From Corallococcus coralloides DSM 2259 (GTDB lineage Bacteria > Myxococcota > Myxococcia > Myxococcales > Myxococcaceae), in NCBI RefSeq assembly GCF_000255295.1, contig NC_017030.1:7662328-7726327 (forward strand): a stretch of DNA of 64,000 nucleotides, read 5' to 3'. Positions 7,849-27,215 of the stretch are shown piece after piece. Numbering within the stretch: position 1 is the first letter of the stretch; every line of letters begins with the position of its first letter. The translations under genes were made by a program, and so were the position numbers. A model generated the notes under the pieces. That model was given only the letters and a program-made list of their open reading frames with translations. It made no database searches and had not been told where the DNA came from.

Positions 7849-9198
7849 TTAAGGCTTCGCGTGATGATCCAGGAAGTGCGTGTCCAGCTCACCGGCCGCG
7901 AAGGCCGGGTCCTTCAGGATGCGAAGGTGGAGCGGGATGTTCGTCTTGATGCCTTCGATGCGGAAGGACTCCAGGGCCTTCACCGCGCGGGCAATGGCCT
8001 CGTCGCGCGTGGCGCCGCTGATGATGAGCTTGGCGATCATCGGGTCGTAGTTCGGCGTCACCACGTCCCCTTCCGCGTAGCCGGAGTCCAGGCGCACGCC
8101 CTCGCCCGTGGGCGGCTGGAACACCTTCAGCGGGCCAGGGGACGGGAAGTACTTCACCGGGTCCTCCGCGTAGATGCGGAACTCCAGCGCCGCGCCCTTG
8201 CGCTTCACGTCCTCCTGCTTCACCGTCAGCTTCTCACCCGCGGCGATGCGCAGCTGCCAGCCGATGAGGTCCAGGCCCGTGGTCAGCTCCGTCACCGGGT
8301 GCTCCACCTGGAGCCGGGCGTTCATCTCGATGAAGTACACCTGCCCGTCGGAGTACAGGAACTCCACCGTGCCCGCGTTGGCGTAGCCGAACGCCTTCGC
8401 CGCCTTGACGGCCGCCGTGAAGAGCGTGTCCGCCAGGCCTGCGTTGCGTCCGTTGGCGAACAGCACCGACGGGGCCTCCTCCACCACCTTCTGGTGCCGG
8501 CGCTGGATGGAGCACTCGCGCTCCAGGCCGTGGATGAGGTGGCCGTGGGTGTCGCCCAAAATCTGCACTTCGATGTGGCGGGGCGCCGGGAAGTAGCGCT
8601 CCAGGTACACGCCCTCGCGGCCGAAGGCGGCCTTCGCGCGGTCCGTGCACTGGCGGTACACCTTCTCCAGCTCCGCGGGGTTGTTCGCCGCCGCCATGCC
8701 AATGCCGCCACCGCCGCTGGCGGCCTTGCACAGCACCGGGTAGCCGATGCGCTCCGCGGCCTCCAGGGCGCTCTGCACGTCCGGCAGCACGCCGTCACTG
8801 CCCGGCACCACCGGCACGCCCGCGGCGGACACCAGCTTGCGCGCCTGGCTCTTGTCCTTCATCCGCGCCATGGCCTCCGGCGGCGGGCCCACGAAGGTCA
8901 GCCCCGCGTCCGCGCACGCCTGGGCGAACTCGCCGTTCTCCGACAGGAAGCCGTAGCCCGGGTGCACCGCCTGGGCGCCCGTCTTCTTCGCGGCCTCCAG
9001 GATGGCGGGGATGCTCAGGTAGCTGTCCTTCGCGGGCGCGGGGCCGATGCGCACGGCCTCGTCCGCCTCCTTCACGAAGGGCAGGTTCACGTCCGCGTCC
9101 GAGTGCACCGCCACCGTCTTCACGCCCATGCCCCGGGCCACCGCCCCGATGCGACGCGCGATTTCACCCCGGTTGGCGATGAGCAGCTTCTGGAACAT
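7849..9198 (-). CDS. accC: Biotin carboxylase subunit of an acyl-CoA carboxylase
   Basis: About 449 aa. The start is the ATG at 9198 (MFQKLLIANRGEIARRI), the canonical beginning; an upstream in-frame extension is not family-like. ATP-grasp features include the Gly-rich loop KAASGGGGIGM, then HIEVQ, ECSIQRRHQKV and EMNARLQVEHPVTE. It carboxylates biotin on the carrier protein using ATP and bicarbonate. The neighbouring 70-aa carrier and crotonase suggest an acyl-CoA (propionyl-, methylcrotonyl- or acetyl-CoA) carboxylase. No carboxyltransferase gene is visible here, so the substrate is open. Confidence 0.92.
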   Translation of the reverse strand: MFQKLLIANRGEIARRIGAVARGMGVKTVAVHSDADVNLPFVKEADEAVRIGPAPAKDSYLSIPAILEAAKKTGAQAVHPGYGFLSENGEFAQACADAGLTFVGPPPEAMARMKDKSQARKLVSAAGVPVVPGSDGVLPDVQSALEAAERIGYPVLCKAASGGGGIGMAAANNPAELEKVYRQCTDRAKAAFGREGVYLERYFPAPRHIEVQILGDTHGHLIHGLERECSIQRRHQKVVEEAPSVLFANGRNAGLADTLFTAAVKAAKAFGYANAGTVEFLYSDGQVYFIEMNARLQVEHPVTELTTGLDLIGWQLRIAAGEKLTVKQEDVKRKGAALEFRIYAEDPVKYFPSPGPLKVFQPPTGEGVRLDSGYAEGDVVTPNYDPMIAKLIISGATRDEAIARAVKALESFRIEGIKTNIPLHLRILKDPAFAAGELDTHFLDHHAKP

Positions 9199-9338
9199 GG
9201 CAGGCACCCTGGCGTGACGAAGGGCGGCCAAACTAACCCCCACCCCCTTGACTGACAAGCGTCCGGGCAGTCGCGCAACAGGTCCGTACAGTCCCGTAAA
9301 TTTGCGGGCTTGCGAGGGCCTGGCGTACCTTGCCCGAC

Positions 9339-9716
9339 GTGAATCCTCCCTCGACAGGAACGCACAGCGTCGTGGACCTGCATGGTGCCCGTCGCGCCCG
9401 CCGTCTGGACTTGTACCGGAACCGGCTCAACCAGCGGCAGCAGGACACCCGCGCCAATCTGGTGACGCTCTACGAGGGCGGCACCCTCTTCACGCCTGAC
9501 GGCACGCAGCAGGGCCGCTCCCTGCTCAAGGCCCTGCAGCTCTTGCAGCGCGCCGGCACCCGCCTGGAGGAGCTGTCCGGAGATGGACTGCTGCCCGCCC
9601 CCAGCGCGTCGGAGCGCATCGACGCGCTCTACGACGAGGTGGACGGACTGTTCACCAGGTGCGACCGCCTCACCGGCAGGGGCACGGCGAGCGTCGCCCG
9701 CCTCCCCCGCGGTTAG
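9339..9716 (+). CDS. Hypothetical small soluble protein
   Basis: 125 aa from GTG 9339; a TTG at 9330 would add three residues. No clear ribosome binding site favours either. It is rich in Arg and Leu with predicted long helices (LYRNRLNQRQQDTRANLVTL and LLKALQLLQRAGTRLEEL), and has no signal peptide or membrane helix. Family not recognised. It stands alone, divergent from accC and convergent with ftsZ (stops 17 nt apart). Confidence 0.6.
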   Translation: MNPPSTGTHSVVDLHGARRARRLDLYRNRLNQRQQDTRANLVTLYEGGTLFTPDGTQQGRSLLKALQLLQRAGTRLEELSGDGLLPAPSASERIDALYDEVDGLFTRCDRLTGRGTASVARLPRG

Positions 9717-9732
9717 CGTCCCCGCTGCCTGA

Positions 9733-10968
9733 TTACGGCAGCTCCGTCTGGCCCTGGCGGCGCAGGAACGTGGGGATGTCGAACTGATCCTCGTCCAGGG
9801 GCAGCGCCGCGTCCTTCACCACGGCCGTGCGCGCGCTCTGCATGGACGACTTGGGCGTCTCCACGCTGGACATGGTCGGACGCGGCGTGCTCTTCGCGGG
9901 CACCAGGCTGGCCACCTCTTCACGCGTCGAGGACAGCACGGACGGCGGCGCCGGCGGGCGGCCCACCAGCGGCACCTGCACCACCTGCGCGATGGGGCGC
10001 ACCTTGGGCGCGTCCCGGTGCACGAAGCCCGTGGCGATGATGGTGATCTTCACCTCGTCCTGGATCTGCTCGTCGATGAGCGACCCGAAGATGATCTCCG
10101 CCTCGCCGTCCGCCGCGTCGTGCACCAGCGTCAGCGCCTCGTTGACCTCCTGCAGGGTCATGTCGCGGCCGCCGGTGATGTTGATGAGCAGGCCCGTGGC
10201 GCCGTCGATGGAGACGTCCTCCAGCAGCGGGCTGGAGATGGCCTGCTGCATGGCGGTGATGGCGCGGCGGTCGCCACAGGCGTGGCCCGTGCCCATGAGC
10301 GCCAGGCCCTTGTCGCTCATGATGGTCTTCACATCCGCGAAGTCCACGTTGATGTAGCCGTGGTACTGGATGAGGTCGCTGATGCCCTGCACGGCGTTGA
10401 GCAGGACTTCATCGGCGCGCTTGAAGGTCTCCAGCAGCGGCATGGGCTCGTTGGAGAGCGACAGCAGGCGCTGGTTGGGGATGGTGATGAGCGTGTCCAC
10501 CGCGGCCTTGAGCTCCACGATGCCCTGCTCGGCCTGCTTGCGGCGCTTGTTGCCTTCGAAGAGGAAGGGCTTGGTGACGACGCCCACCGTGAGGCAGCCC
10601 AGGCTCTTGGCGATGTCCGCGATGATGGGCGCGGCGCCCGTGCCGGTGCCACCGCCCATGCCCGCGGTCACGAAGACCATGTCGGCGCCTTCCAGCACCG
10701 CGGCGATCTGATCGCGCGACTCCAGGGCGGCCTCGCGGCCCATCTCCGGGTTGGCGCCGGCGCCCAGGCCCTTGGTGAGCGCCTGGCCCAGCTGCAGGCG
10801 CGTGGGCGCCTTGCTCGCGGCGAGCGCCTGGACATCGGTGTTGGCGGCGATGAAGTCGACGCGGTCCAGCTTCGACAGAATCATCGTGTTGACCGCGTTG
10901 CAGCCCGCCCCGCCCGCGCCCACGACACGAATCTTCGCGGCCTGCTTGTTCTGCTCGAACTGGTCCAT
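9733..10968 (-). CDS. ftsZ: Cell division protein FtsZ
   Basis: About 411 aa from ATG 10968 ([20 protein letters not shown]); an in-frame upstream extension is not family-like. It is a tubulin-like GTPase that forms the division ring. The tubulin signature GGGTGTG lies near residue 105, [12 protein letters not shown] forms the first nucleotide loop, and the C-terminal peptide DIPTFLRR should bind FtsA and other ring partners. A variable linker (about 320-390) precedes it. Unusually, a 7.7-kb gene and a terminator separate it from ftsA, so it probably has its own promoter in the 339-bp upstream gap. Confidence 0.97.
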   Translation of the reverse strand: MDQFEQNKQAAKIRVVGAGGAGCNAVNTMILSKLDRVDFIAANTDVQALAASKAPTRLQLGQALTKGLGAGANPEMGREAALESRDQIAAVLEGADMVFVTAGMGGGTGTGAAPIIADIAKSLGCLTVGVVTKPFLFEGNKRRKQAEQGIVELKAAVDTLITIPNQRLLSLSNEPMPLLETFKRADEVLLNAVQGISDLIQYHGYINVDFADVKTIMSDKGLALMGTGHACGDRRAITAMQQAISSPLLEDVSIDGATGLLINITGGRDMTLQEVNEALTLVHDAADGEAEIIFGSLIDEQIQDEVKITIIATGFVHRDAPKVRPIAQVVQVPLVGRPPAPPSVLSSTREEVASLVPAKSTPRPTMSSVETPKSSMQSARTAVVKDAALPLDEDQFDIPTFLRRQGQTELP

Positions 10969-11060
10969 GTCGTCCTCGTGGCGGAAGCACCGCGGCGCCG
11001 TCCGCGGAAACACCCACCCTCGACAATCATCAGGAAGTCGGGCGCTTTGGCAAGTATTCC

Positions 11061-11076
11061 GCTACCAGCCTGTAGC
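11061..11076 (-). promoter_or_regulatory. GCTAC/GTAGC inverted repeat upstream of ftsZ
   Basis: Read toward ftsZ the site is GCTACAGGCTGGTAGC: arms of 5 bp around a 6-nt centre, about 93 nt before the ftsZ ATG. Similar elements precede ftsQ (21505-21526) and the small gene at 43292 (43209-43234). Function is unknown; a shared operator or RNA hairpin is possible. Confidence 0.4.
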
Positions 11077-11249
11077 GCCCTGCTGCGCGACCGAGTCCTG
11101 ACGCCCACTTACGCGAATGGCATCAGCGGCCATGCGAACATCGCGCGGATGTAAACACCCTCTTGACTCGCGTCCGCTGACTCGCCGTGACCAGTTGTGC
11201 GCGTCTTCCGCGCACGCGTGACGTGACAGGACGGGGCGCGGATGACGAA

Positions 11250-11281
11250 AAGGCCCGGCTCCCTCATGGGAACCGGGCCTT
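11250..11281 (-). terminator. Rho-independent terminator of the giant surface protein gene
   Basis: AAGGCCCGG pairs with CCGGGCCTT around a short loop. On the minus strand the stem is followed by TTTTCG. It begins 26 nt after the giant gene's stop at 11308 and should separate its transcript from ftsZ. Confidence 0.85.
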
Positions 11282-11307
11282 CCGTGTTTCATTCCTGAAG
11301 TGAAGCG

Positions 11308-19002
<7,695 letters not shown>

Positions 19003-19023
19003 AAGGTCAGAGGCTCACCAGGA

Positions 19024-19056
19024 ACGGAGAAATCCGTCCGGGAGCCACGGGCTCCC
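19024..19056 (-). promoter_or_regulatory. Two adjacent hairpins in the leader of the giant gene
   Basis: A perfect 7-bp stem, GGGAGCC/GGCTCCC with a 3-nt loop (19040-19056), is followed toward the gene by a 5-bp stem ACGGA/TCCGT with a 4-nt loop (19024-19037). They lie 22-54 nt before the ATG. They might affect mRNA stability or translation; no known riboswitch class was recognised. Confidence 0.4.
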
Positions 19057-19264
19057 CTAGCAAGCCGGAAGCCATCCTCTGTCGAATTCCCAATCCGTCC
19101 AAATCCTGGAACTTGCACGGTTGGACGCCCGTACCCAGGGCGAGAGTCCGGAAGTCGGATCCGGATTCCGGAATCTGGAAGATGTCCGCGTCCTGGACGG
19201 ACGCGTCAGCGTTCCCCCCTGACACGTCAATCCAGTGGCCGGACACAGGAGCCCAGAAACGCGA

Positions 19265-19287
19265 AAGGGCCCCCGAAGGGGCCCCTT
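19265..19287 (-). terminator. Probable rho-independent terminator after ftsA
   Basis: On the minus strand AAGGGGCCCC pairs with GGGGCCCTT (one bulge) and is followed by TTTCGCGTTTC. It lies 33 nt after the ftsA stop and should end the dcw transcript before the giant gene. Confidence 0.75.
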
Positions 19288-19319
19288 GGCTCAGCGCGTT
19301 ACGGACGCCGGAAACCGGC

Positions 19320-20555
19320 CTAGAAGATCTCTTCCAGCCACTCGCGCATCCGGCCCTTCACCTTCTTGTAGACGTTGCCGTCCTCGCGGATGCGGAACAT
19401 GCGGCGGTCCATGTGCTTGGCGCCGTAGACGACCAGGCCCACGCCCGTGGCGTACATGGGGCTCTTCACCACATCCACCAGGCCGCCAATGCCGCGCGGC
19501 ATGCCCCGGCGCACCGGCAGGCCCAGCACCTCTTCCGCCAGCTCCGGCATGCCCGCGAGCAGCGTGGAGCCGCCCGTGATGACGATGCCGGACGCGAGCA
19601 GGTCCTCATAGCCGCACTTCTGGATCTCCCGGTGCACCAGCTGGAAGATCTCCTCCACGCGCGGCTCCAGAATCTCCGAGAGGATCTGCCGGCCCAGGAC
19701 GCGCGGCTGACGGCCGCCCACGCTGGGGACCTCAATCGTCTCGTCCTTGTTGATCATGGACGCGAGCGCGCAGCCGTACTTCTGCTTGATGCGCTCGGCC
19801 TCGTGCGCGGGGGTGCGCAGGCCGATGGCGATGTCGCTCGTCAGGTTGTTGCCGCCCAGGGCTATCACGGCCGTGTGGACGATGGAGCCGCCGGAGAAGA
19901 TGGCGATGTCCGTGGTGCCGCCGCCGATGTCGACGAGGCACACGCCCAGCTCCTTCTCGTCCTCGCTCAGCACCGCTTCGGCGGAGGCCAGCGGCTGGAG
20001 GACGATGTCGGAGACGTTCAGGCCCGTGCGGTTGGCGCACTTGACGATGTTCTGCGCGCTGGAGACGGCGCCCGTGACGATGTGCACCTTGGCCTCCAGG
20101 CGCACGCCGGCCATGCCCAGGGGCTCCTTGATGCCGCCCTGGTCGTCGATGATGAACTCCTGCGGCAGGACGTGGATGACCTCCCGGTCCAGCGGGATGG
20201 CCACCGCCTTCGCCGCGTCGATGACGCGCGCGATGTCCGCGTCGCGGACCTCCTTGTCCTTCACCGCGACGATGCCCTGGGAGTTGAAGCCCTTGATGTG
20301 GCCACCGGCGATCCCCGTGTAGACGTGGGAGATCTCCGCCCCGGCCATCAGCTCGGCTTCCTCCACGGCGCGCCGGATGGAGGACACCGTGGCCTCGATG
20401 TTGACCACGACGCCCTTGCGCAACCCCTTCGACGGATGCGTACCGATACCGATGATGTCGATACCGCTATCGGTCAGCTCGCCGACGATGGCGCAGATCT
20501 TCGTCGTGCCGATGTCGAGGCCGACGATGATCTCCCCCGACTTCTGCTTCGCCAT
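19320..20555 (-). CDS. ftsA: Cell division protein FtsA
   Basis: 411 aa, ATG start with GGAGGAG 3 nt upstream. It is an actin-like ATPase that anchors FtsZ to the membrane. VGLDIGTTKICAIVGE (11-26) is the phosphate-1 loop, VDIGGGTTDIAIF the phosphate-2 loop and VITGGSTLLAGM the adenosine segment. The end (KKVKGRMREWLEEIF) is the amphipathic helix that inserts into the membrane. It follows ftsQ by 41 nt. The usual neighbour ftsZ is displaced 8.3 kb downstream by the giant gene. Confidence 0.97.
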   Translation of the reverse strand: MAKQKSGEIIVGLDIGTTKICAIVGELTDSGIDIIGIGTHPSKGLRKGVVVNIEATVSSIRRAVEEAELMAGAEISHVYTGIAGGHIKGFNSQGIVAVKDKEVRDADIARVIDAAKAVAIPLDREVIHVLPQEFIIDDQGGIKEPLGMAGVRLEAKVHIVTGAVSSAQNIVKCANRTGLNVSDIVLQPLASAEAVLSEDEKELGVCLVDIGGGTTDIAIFSGGSIVHTAVIALGGNNLTSDIAIGLRTPAHEAERIKQKYGCALASMINKDETIEVPSVGGRQPRVLGRQILSEILEPRVEEIFQLVHREIQKCGYEDLLASGIVITGGSTLLAGMPELAEEVLGLPVRRGMPRGIGGLVDVVKSPMYATGVGLVVYGAKHMDRRMFRIREDGNVYKKVKGRMREWLEEIF

Positions 20556-20596
20556 GACTCCTCCCAGGCTCCCTCACTTTCGTGAAGGAAGCATCC

Positions 20597-21454
20597 TCAC
20601 TGCGTCGAGTCCCCGCTCCGCACGGAGTCGGACCCACTCGAAAGCCTCACCGCCACCCAACCCGGTCGGGCACGGTTATCCAGGCGAATGATCGCGGCTG
20701 CAAGCCCCCTTGTGCTGAGCTCGCGTCGAACGCGCGCCAGCCGCTGGAGCTTGACTTCCGTATCGCCAGCACCGAGGCGCACCTCCTGCCCCGTCGCCGT
20801 CACCAGCGCAAGCCCGGTGTTCTCCAGGCGCACCTCGGACAGCCGGTCGGATCGCCCCGGCGACAGCCGCGCATAAGCACGGGTTACATCCAGCGCCTCG
20901 CGGAACTTCGAACGCACCGCGTCCGGGTCCGCCACGTACGAATCGCGCTCCACGCCCGTGACGAGCGGCAGGTCCAGCCCGTCCCCCGGGGTGACGCGCT
21001 TGAAGGGCTCGCCCTCCTCGTCCAGCACGTAGAGGTCGCCCAGCACCGCCAGCGCCGCGGGTGCGTGCTCCGTCACCTCCACGGACACGCCGCGCGGAAA
21101 CCGCCGCGTCACCTCCACCGTGCGCACCCAGGGGTGCTGCCCCATGGCCCGCGCCAGCGCGGCCGGGTCCAGCGTCCACAGGTTCTGCCCCGCCGTCAGG
21201 CCGGACAGCTTCAGCAGCTCCGGGCGCGACGCGCGCTCCAGGCCGGTGAAGTTCACCGACTCCAGCGCGAAGCGCGGCGACACCACCGCCCAGGCGCGCA
21301 GCTCGATGCCGCCCCAGATGAGCCCCGCCGTCGCCACCGCCAGCCCCAGCGCCTTCGCCACCGACGGCCCGTGCGAGCGGACCGCACCCTTCACCGCGTC
21401 ATTGCGCGGTGCGGCGTCGATGCGTCGGCGGTTCTTGGATTTTCCGAAGGCCAT
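20597..21454 (-). CDS. ftsQ: Cell division protein FtsQ
   Basis: 285 aa. A short basic cytoplasmic tail is followed by one membrane helix (about 33-55), a POTRA domain (about 62-130, FALESVNFTGLERASRPELL then GQHPWVRTVEVTRRFP) and the FtsQ beta domain. It bridges early and late divisome proteins together with FtsL and FtsB. It is separated from ddl by 134 bp that contain two inverted repeats, an unusually long gap for this cluster, so an extra promoter is possible. Confidence 0.94.
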   Translation of the reverse strand: MAFGKSKNRRRIDAAPRNDAVKGAVRSHGPSVAKALGLAVATAGLIWGGIELRAWAVVSPRFALESVNFTGLERASRPELLKLSGLTAGQNLWTLDPAALARAMGQHPWVRTVEVTRRFPRGVSVEVTEHAPAALAVLGDLYVLDEEGEPFKRVTPGDGLDLPLVTGVERDSYVADPDAVRSKFREALDVTRAYARLSPGRSDRLSEVRLENTGLALVTATGQEVRLGAGDTEVKLQRLARVRRELSTRGLAAAIIRLDNRARPGWVAVRLSSGSDSVRSGDSTQ

Positions 21455-21504
21455 GAGCAGGGAGGCGCATGCTGCGTGCGGACGTCAAACCACGCCAGTT
21501 TTTG

Positions 21505-21526
21505 GCTACAGGCACGTCGCTGTAGC
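21505..21526 (-). promoter_or_regulatory. GCTACAG/CTGTAGC inverted repeat upstream of ftsQ
   Basis: Perfect 7-bp arms around an 8-nt centre, 51-72 nt before the ftsQ ATG. Read toward ftsQ it is CCGCTACAG, 8 nt, CTGTAGCC, then AAAAA. The element at 43209-43234 has nearly the same arms and the same A-run after it. It could be an operator or an RNA hairpin. Confidence 0.45.
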
Positions 21527-21542
21527 GGCACGGGGGGACACG

Positions 21543-21562
21543 CCGGCCTCACAAGAGGCCGG
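21543..21562. repeat. 8-bp stem hairpin between ddl and ftsQ
   Basis: CCGGCCTC, ACAA, GAGGCCGG: a perfect 8-bp stem. There is no T-run on the minus strand, so it is not a classical terminator. It might reduce readthrough or protect mRNA ends. Confidence 0.5.
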
Positions 21563-21588
21563 AACTCCAGGAAAGAACGTGCAGCGGC

Positions 21589-22541
<953 letters not shown>

Positions 22542-22545
<4 letters not shown>

Positions 22546-23474
22546 GGCAGGAAGACTCCGACGAATTTGACTTCGGGGTGCATGACGACGCCGGAGGCTT
22601 CCTTCACCCGCTCTTGCATCAGGGTGATGAGGCCCCGCACGTCGCGAGCGGCCGCGCCGCCCAGGTTGACGATCCAGTTCGCGTGCAGGGTGGACACCTG
22701 CGCGCGCCCCAGGGTGTGCCCCTTCAGGCCCACGAGTTCAATGAGCCGCCCGGCGTGGTCGCCCGGCGGGTTGGTGAACACGCTGCCGAAGTTGGGCTGA
22801 CTCAAGGGCTGCGTGCGCTTGCGGTAGCCCAGGTCCGCGTCCATGGCCGCCTTGCTGGCCACGACATCGCCCTTGGGAAGATGGAAGCGCACGCGGGTGA
22901 CGATACCTCCCGCGGGCAGCGTGGCGTGACGGTAGGTGTGAGGCACCTGCGATTTCGTCAGCCATCCCACCCCGTCCGCGGTGGCGACCTCAATGGCCTC
23001 CACCACGCGGAAGCACTCGCCGTTCTTGGTGCCGGCGTTCATGGTGACGGCGCCGCCCAGGGTGCCGGGAATGCCCGCGAGGAACTCCGCGCCCACCAGG
23101 CCCTGCGCGCGCATCACGTTGACCAGCCGGGCAATGGCCGCGCCCGTGCCCAGCGTCACCCGCCCGTCGTCCGGGCCCACGTCCAGCGCCTCCGGGAACA
23201 AATCCGGGGGCAGCTTCACGGTGAGCCCCGGCACGCCGCCGTCGCCCACCAGCGTGTTGGCCCCGCCGCCCAGCACCGTCACGGGGATGCCCTCGTCACG
23301 GGACAGGCGCAGCAGTTCCACCAGCGCAGCCGGTGAGCGTGGCCGCACCAGCGCCTCCGCCGGTCCGCCCACGCGCACGCTGATGAGCGGCGCCAGGGGC
23401 TCCCCTGGCTTGACGTCCAGGCCTGGCAGCCGCGCCACGCGCGCCGCCAGCGGTGTCACCTCGCCCGGCTGCAT
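22542..23474 (-). CDS. murB: UDP-N-acetylenolpyruvoylglucosamine reductase MurB
   Basis: 310 aa. It is an FAD enzyme that reduces the enolpyruvyl group to give UDP-MurNAc. Residues 30-45 hold the FAD entry segment (SVRVGGPAEALVRP), GGGANTLVGDGG binds FAD pyrophosphate, and GIPGTLGGAVTMNAG is typical. PNFGSVFTNP contains the proton-donor Ser, and the C-terminal HPEVKFVG contains the catalytic Glu. It starts 3 nt after murC. Confidence 0.96.
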
Positions 23475-23477
23475 CCC

Positions 23478-24898
<1,421 letters not shown>

Positions 24899-24902
<4 letters not shown>

Positions 24903-26050
24903 GCCTTGCTCCCGGGTGCCTTCTTCACGTCCTTCTGTCCGCGGTCGCGTCCGCCCGGGCCCCAGGCCTGGGTGGTCAGGTCCACGCACACGTCCGCCAG
25001 CTCCTTCGCGGCGGCGGGGCGGCCCAGGATGCCCGCCTTCTTCGCCATCTGCTTGAGCTTCGCGGGGTCCGTCATCAGGCCGCGCAGCGTCTCCGCCAGC
25101 TTCTGCCCGGTGAGCTCCGACTCGCGGAACATGATGGCCGCGCCCGCGTCCACCAGCGCGCGGGCGTTCACTTCCTGGTGGTTGTCCGTGGCGTGCGGGA
25201 AGGGCACCAGGATGCTGGCCTTCTTGCACACCGTCAGCTCCGCCAGCGACGTGGCGCCCGCGCGGCAGATGACCAGGTCCGCCTTCGCGTAGGCGGAGGA
25301 CATGTCGTCGATGAACTCCACCACCTGCGCCACGTCCGCGAAGCCCTTGTCCGCGTAGCCCTTCTTCACGTTCTCCAGGTCCAGCTTCCCCGTCTGGTGG
25401 ACGATGTCGAGCTGGTCCTTCACGTCGCCCAGCGAGTCCAGCGCCTCCAGCACGCGGTTGTTGAGGCCGCGCGCGCCCAGGCTGCCGCCGAAGATGAGGA
25501 CGGAGAACTTCTCGTGCGCGGAGCTGCTGCGCAGGTAGTTGTCCATCAGCTTCTTGCGGATGGGGTTGCCAATCATCTGCACCTTGGCTTCCGGGAAGTA
25601 GTTGCGCGCTTCCTCGAAGGCGGTGAAGACGACCTTCACGATGCGGCCCAGGATCTTGTTGGTGAGCCCGGGCAGCGCGTTCTGCTCCTGGATGGCGGTG
25701 GGGATGCCCATCAGCCACGCGGCCAGCACCACGGGCCCACTCGCATAGCCGCCCACGCCCACCACCACGTCCGGCTTGTGGCGCGACAGGATGCGGAACG
25801 ACGCGAGGAACGCCAGCGGCAGCGCGATGAGCCCCTTGATGAGGCCGATGAGCCCCTTGCCCTTGAGCCCCTGCACCTTCACCAGCTCCAGCGGGTAGCC
25901 CTCCTTGGGCACCACGCGCGCCTCCAGGCCCTTCTCCGTGCCGACGAACACCACTTCGTTGGCGGGGTGGCGCGTGACAACCTCCTCCGCCAGCGCGATG
26001 CCCGGGAACAGATGGCCGCCGGTGCCGCCGCCCGCGATGAGCACCTTCAC
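24899..26050 (-). CDS. murG: UDP-GlcNAc:lipid I N-acetylglucosaminyltransferase MurG
   Basis: About 383 aa, GTG start at 26050 giving [17 protein letters not shown], the family N-terminus; longer upstream frames overlap ftsW. It converts lipid I to lipid II at the inner face of the membrane. Motifs: [10 protein letters not shown] (donor/acceptor loop), GVGGYASGP and [10 protein letters not shown] in the N-domain, [10 protein letters not shown] at the start of the C-domain, and [10 protein letters not shown] with [10 protein letters not shown] binding UDP-GlcNAc. It overlaps ftsW and murC by 4 nt each. The C-terminus has a basic tail ([12 protein letters not shown]). Confidence 0.96.
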
Positions 26051-27210
26051 GCCGTCACCTCCCGCAGGTCCGTGGTGCCCGTGCGCACCGGCCTCGTCGC
26101 GCCCTGCGTGTTCGCGCTGAGCGACAGCAGCACACCCGCCGAGCCCATCAGCACCACCAGCGACGTGCCGCCGTAGGACACGAACGGCAGCGTCAGGCCC
26201 TTCGTGGGCAAGAGGCCCATGGCCACGCACATGTTCACCGTGGCCTGGAACGCGATGATGGAGCTGATGCCCAGGCCCAGGTACGTGCCGAAGGTCTCCC
26301 CCGCCGCCAGGGCCGCGCGGATGCCGCGCCACAGGACGATGGCGTACAGCACCACCAGCAGCCCCACGCCGATGAGCCCCAGCTCCTCACCGAGGATGGA
26401 GAAGATGAAGTCCGTGTGCGCCTCCGGCAGGAAGAACAGCTTCTGCCGGCCGTCCCCCAGCCCCAGGCCGGTGATGCCGCCGGAGCCGATGGACATCAGC
26501 GACTCCGCCACCTGGTAGCCCACGTCGTGCCGGTGGGCCCACGGGTCCAGGAACGCGAGGATGCGCTTCATGCGGTAGGGGCTGGTCGCGATGGCGACGA
26601 AGGCCAGCGGCAGCGCGAGCAGGATGGAGCCCACCAGGTACGACAGCTTCGTGCCCGCCGCGAACAGCAGCACGAAGAGCATGAACACCAAGAGCACGCT
26701 GCTGCCGAAGTCCGGCTGGAGCATGCACAGGAACACCAGGATGCCGCACAGGGCCAGGTGCGGCAGGAAGCCAATGGAGAACGTGGCCACCTTCTCCCGC
26801 TTCTTCGCCAGCGAATAGGACAGGTAGACGACCCACGCGAACTTGGCGATTTCAGCCGGCTGCAGGCTGAAGCCCGGCAGGCGGATCCACCGCCGCGCGC
26901 CGCCCGCCGTGGTGCCGATGCCGGGGATGGCCACGGCGATGAGCAGCACGATGGCGATGAGCAGCAGCGGGTACGCCAGCCGCGCCAGCTTCCGCCACCC
27001 CAGCTTCATGCCCACCGCCATGGCCACCAGGCCCAGGCCCGCGGCGGACAGCTGACGCTTGAGGAAGTAGAGGCTGTCGCCCAGCTTGTCCTGCGCGAGC
27101 ACGGCGCTGGCCGAGTACGTCATCACCAGGCCCAGCGACACGAGCGCCAGCACCGCGCACAGGAGGATCGGATCGAACCGCACGGGGGCGGCCGGAGGAG
27201 AGGTCTTCAT
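26047..27210 (-). CDS. ftsW: SEDS peptidoglycan glycosyltransferase FtsW
   Basis: About 387 aa from ATG 27210 ([14 protein letters not shown]). It has about ten membrane helices. It polymerises lipid II at the septum together with FtsI. Family segments seen: [34 protein letters not shown] (with the functional Asp), [36 protein letters not shown] and [12 protein letters not shown]. It sits 5 nt after murD and overlaps murG by 4 nt. Confidence 0.96.
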   Translation of the reverse strand: MKTSPPAAPVRFDPILLCAVLALVSLGLVMTYSASAVLAQDKLGDSLYFLKRQLSAAGLGLVAMAVGMKLGWRKLARLAYPLLLIAIVLLIAVAIPGIGTTAGGARRWIRLPGFSLQPAEIAKFAWVVYLSYSLAKKREKVATFSIGFLPHLALCGILVFLCMLQPDFGSSVLLVFMLFVLLFAAGTKLSYLVGSILLALPLAFVAIATSPYRMKRILAFLDPWAHRHDVGYQVAESLMSIGSGGITGLGLGDGRQKLFFLPEAHTDFIFSILGEELGLIGVGLLVVLYAIVLWRGIRAALAAGETFGTYLGLGISSIIAFQATVNMCVAMGLLPTKGLTLPFVSYGGTSLVVLMGSAGVLLSLSANTQGATRPVRTGTTDLREVTA

Positions 27211-27215
27211 CACGG

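Larger units (their letters stand above)
10969..11307. other. Intergenic region upstream of ftsZ
   Basis: 339 bp without a gene. It contains the giant gene's terminator (11250-11281) and an inverted repeat at 11061-11076. On the minus strand a possible promoter, TTGCCA with a 16-nt spacer to GATGAT, lies between the repeat and ftsZ. It is weak and I give it little weight. Confidence 0.45.
19003..19319. other. Intergenic region between ftsA and the giant gene
   Basis: 317 bp without a gene. It holds the ftsA terminator at one end and two small hairpins just before the giant gene's start at the other. It should contain the giant gene's promoter, but I found no convincing -35/-10 pair. Confidence 0.5.

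Noticed and set aside
9240..9275. TTGACT that could be a -35 box for the 125-aa gene
   Set aside because: No acceptable -10 sequence lies 15-19 nt downstream.
19164..19175. 12-bp palindrome GATTCCGGAATC upstream of the giant gene
   Set aside because: Short enough to occur by chance in a GC-rich stretch with many CCGG motifs, and not repeated elsewhere in the window.
24903..25718. Possible N-terminal extension of murC
   Set aside because: This stretch is murG read in another frame. The family N-terminus and its coupling overlap place the murC start at 24902.
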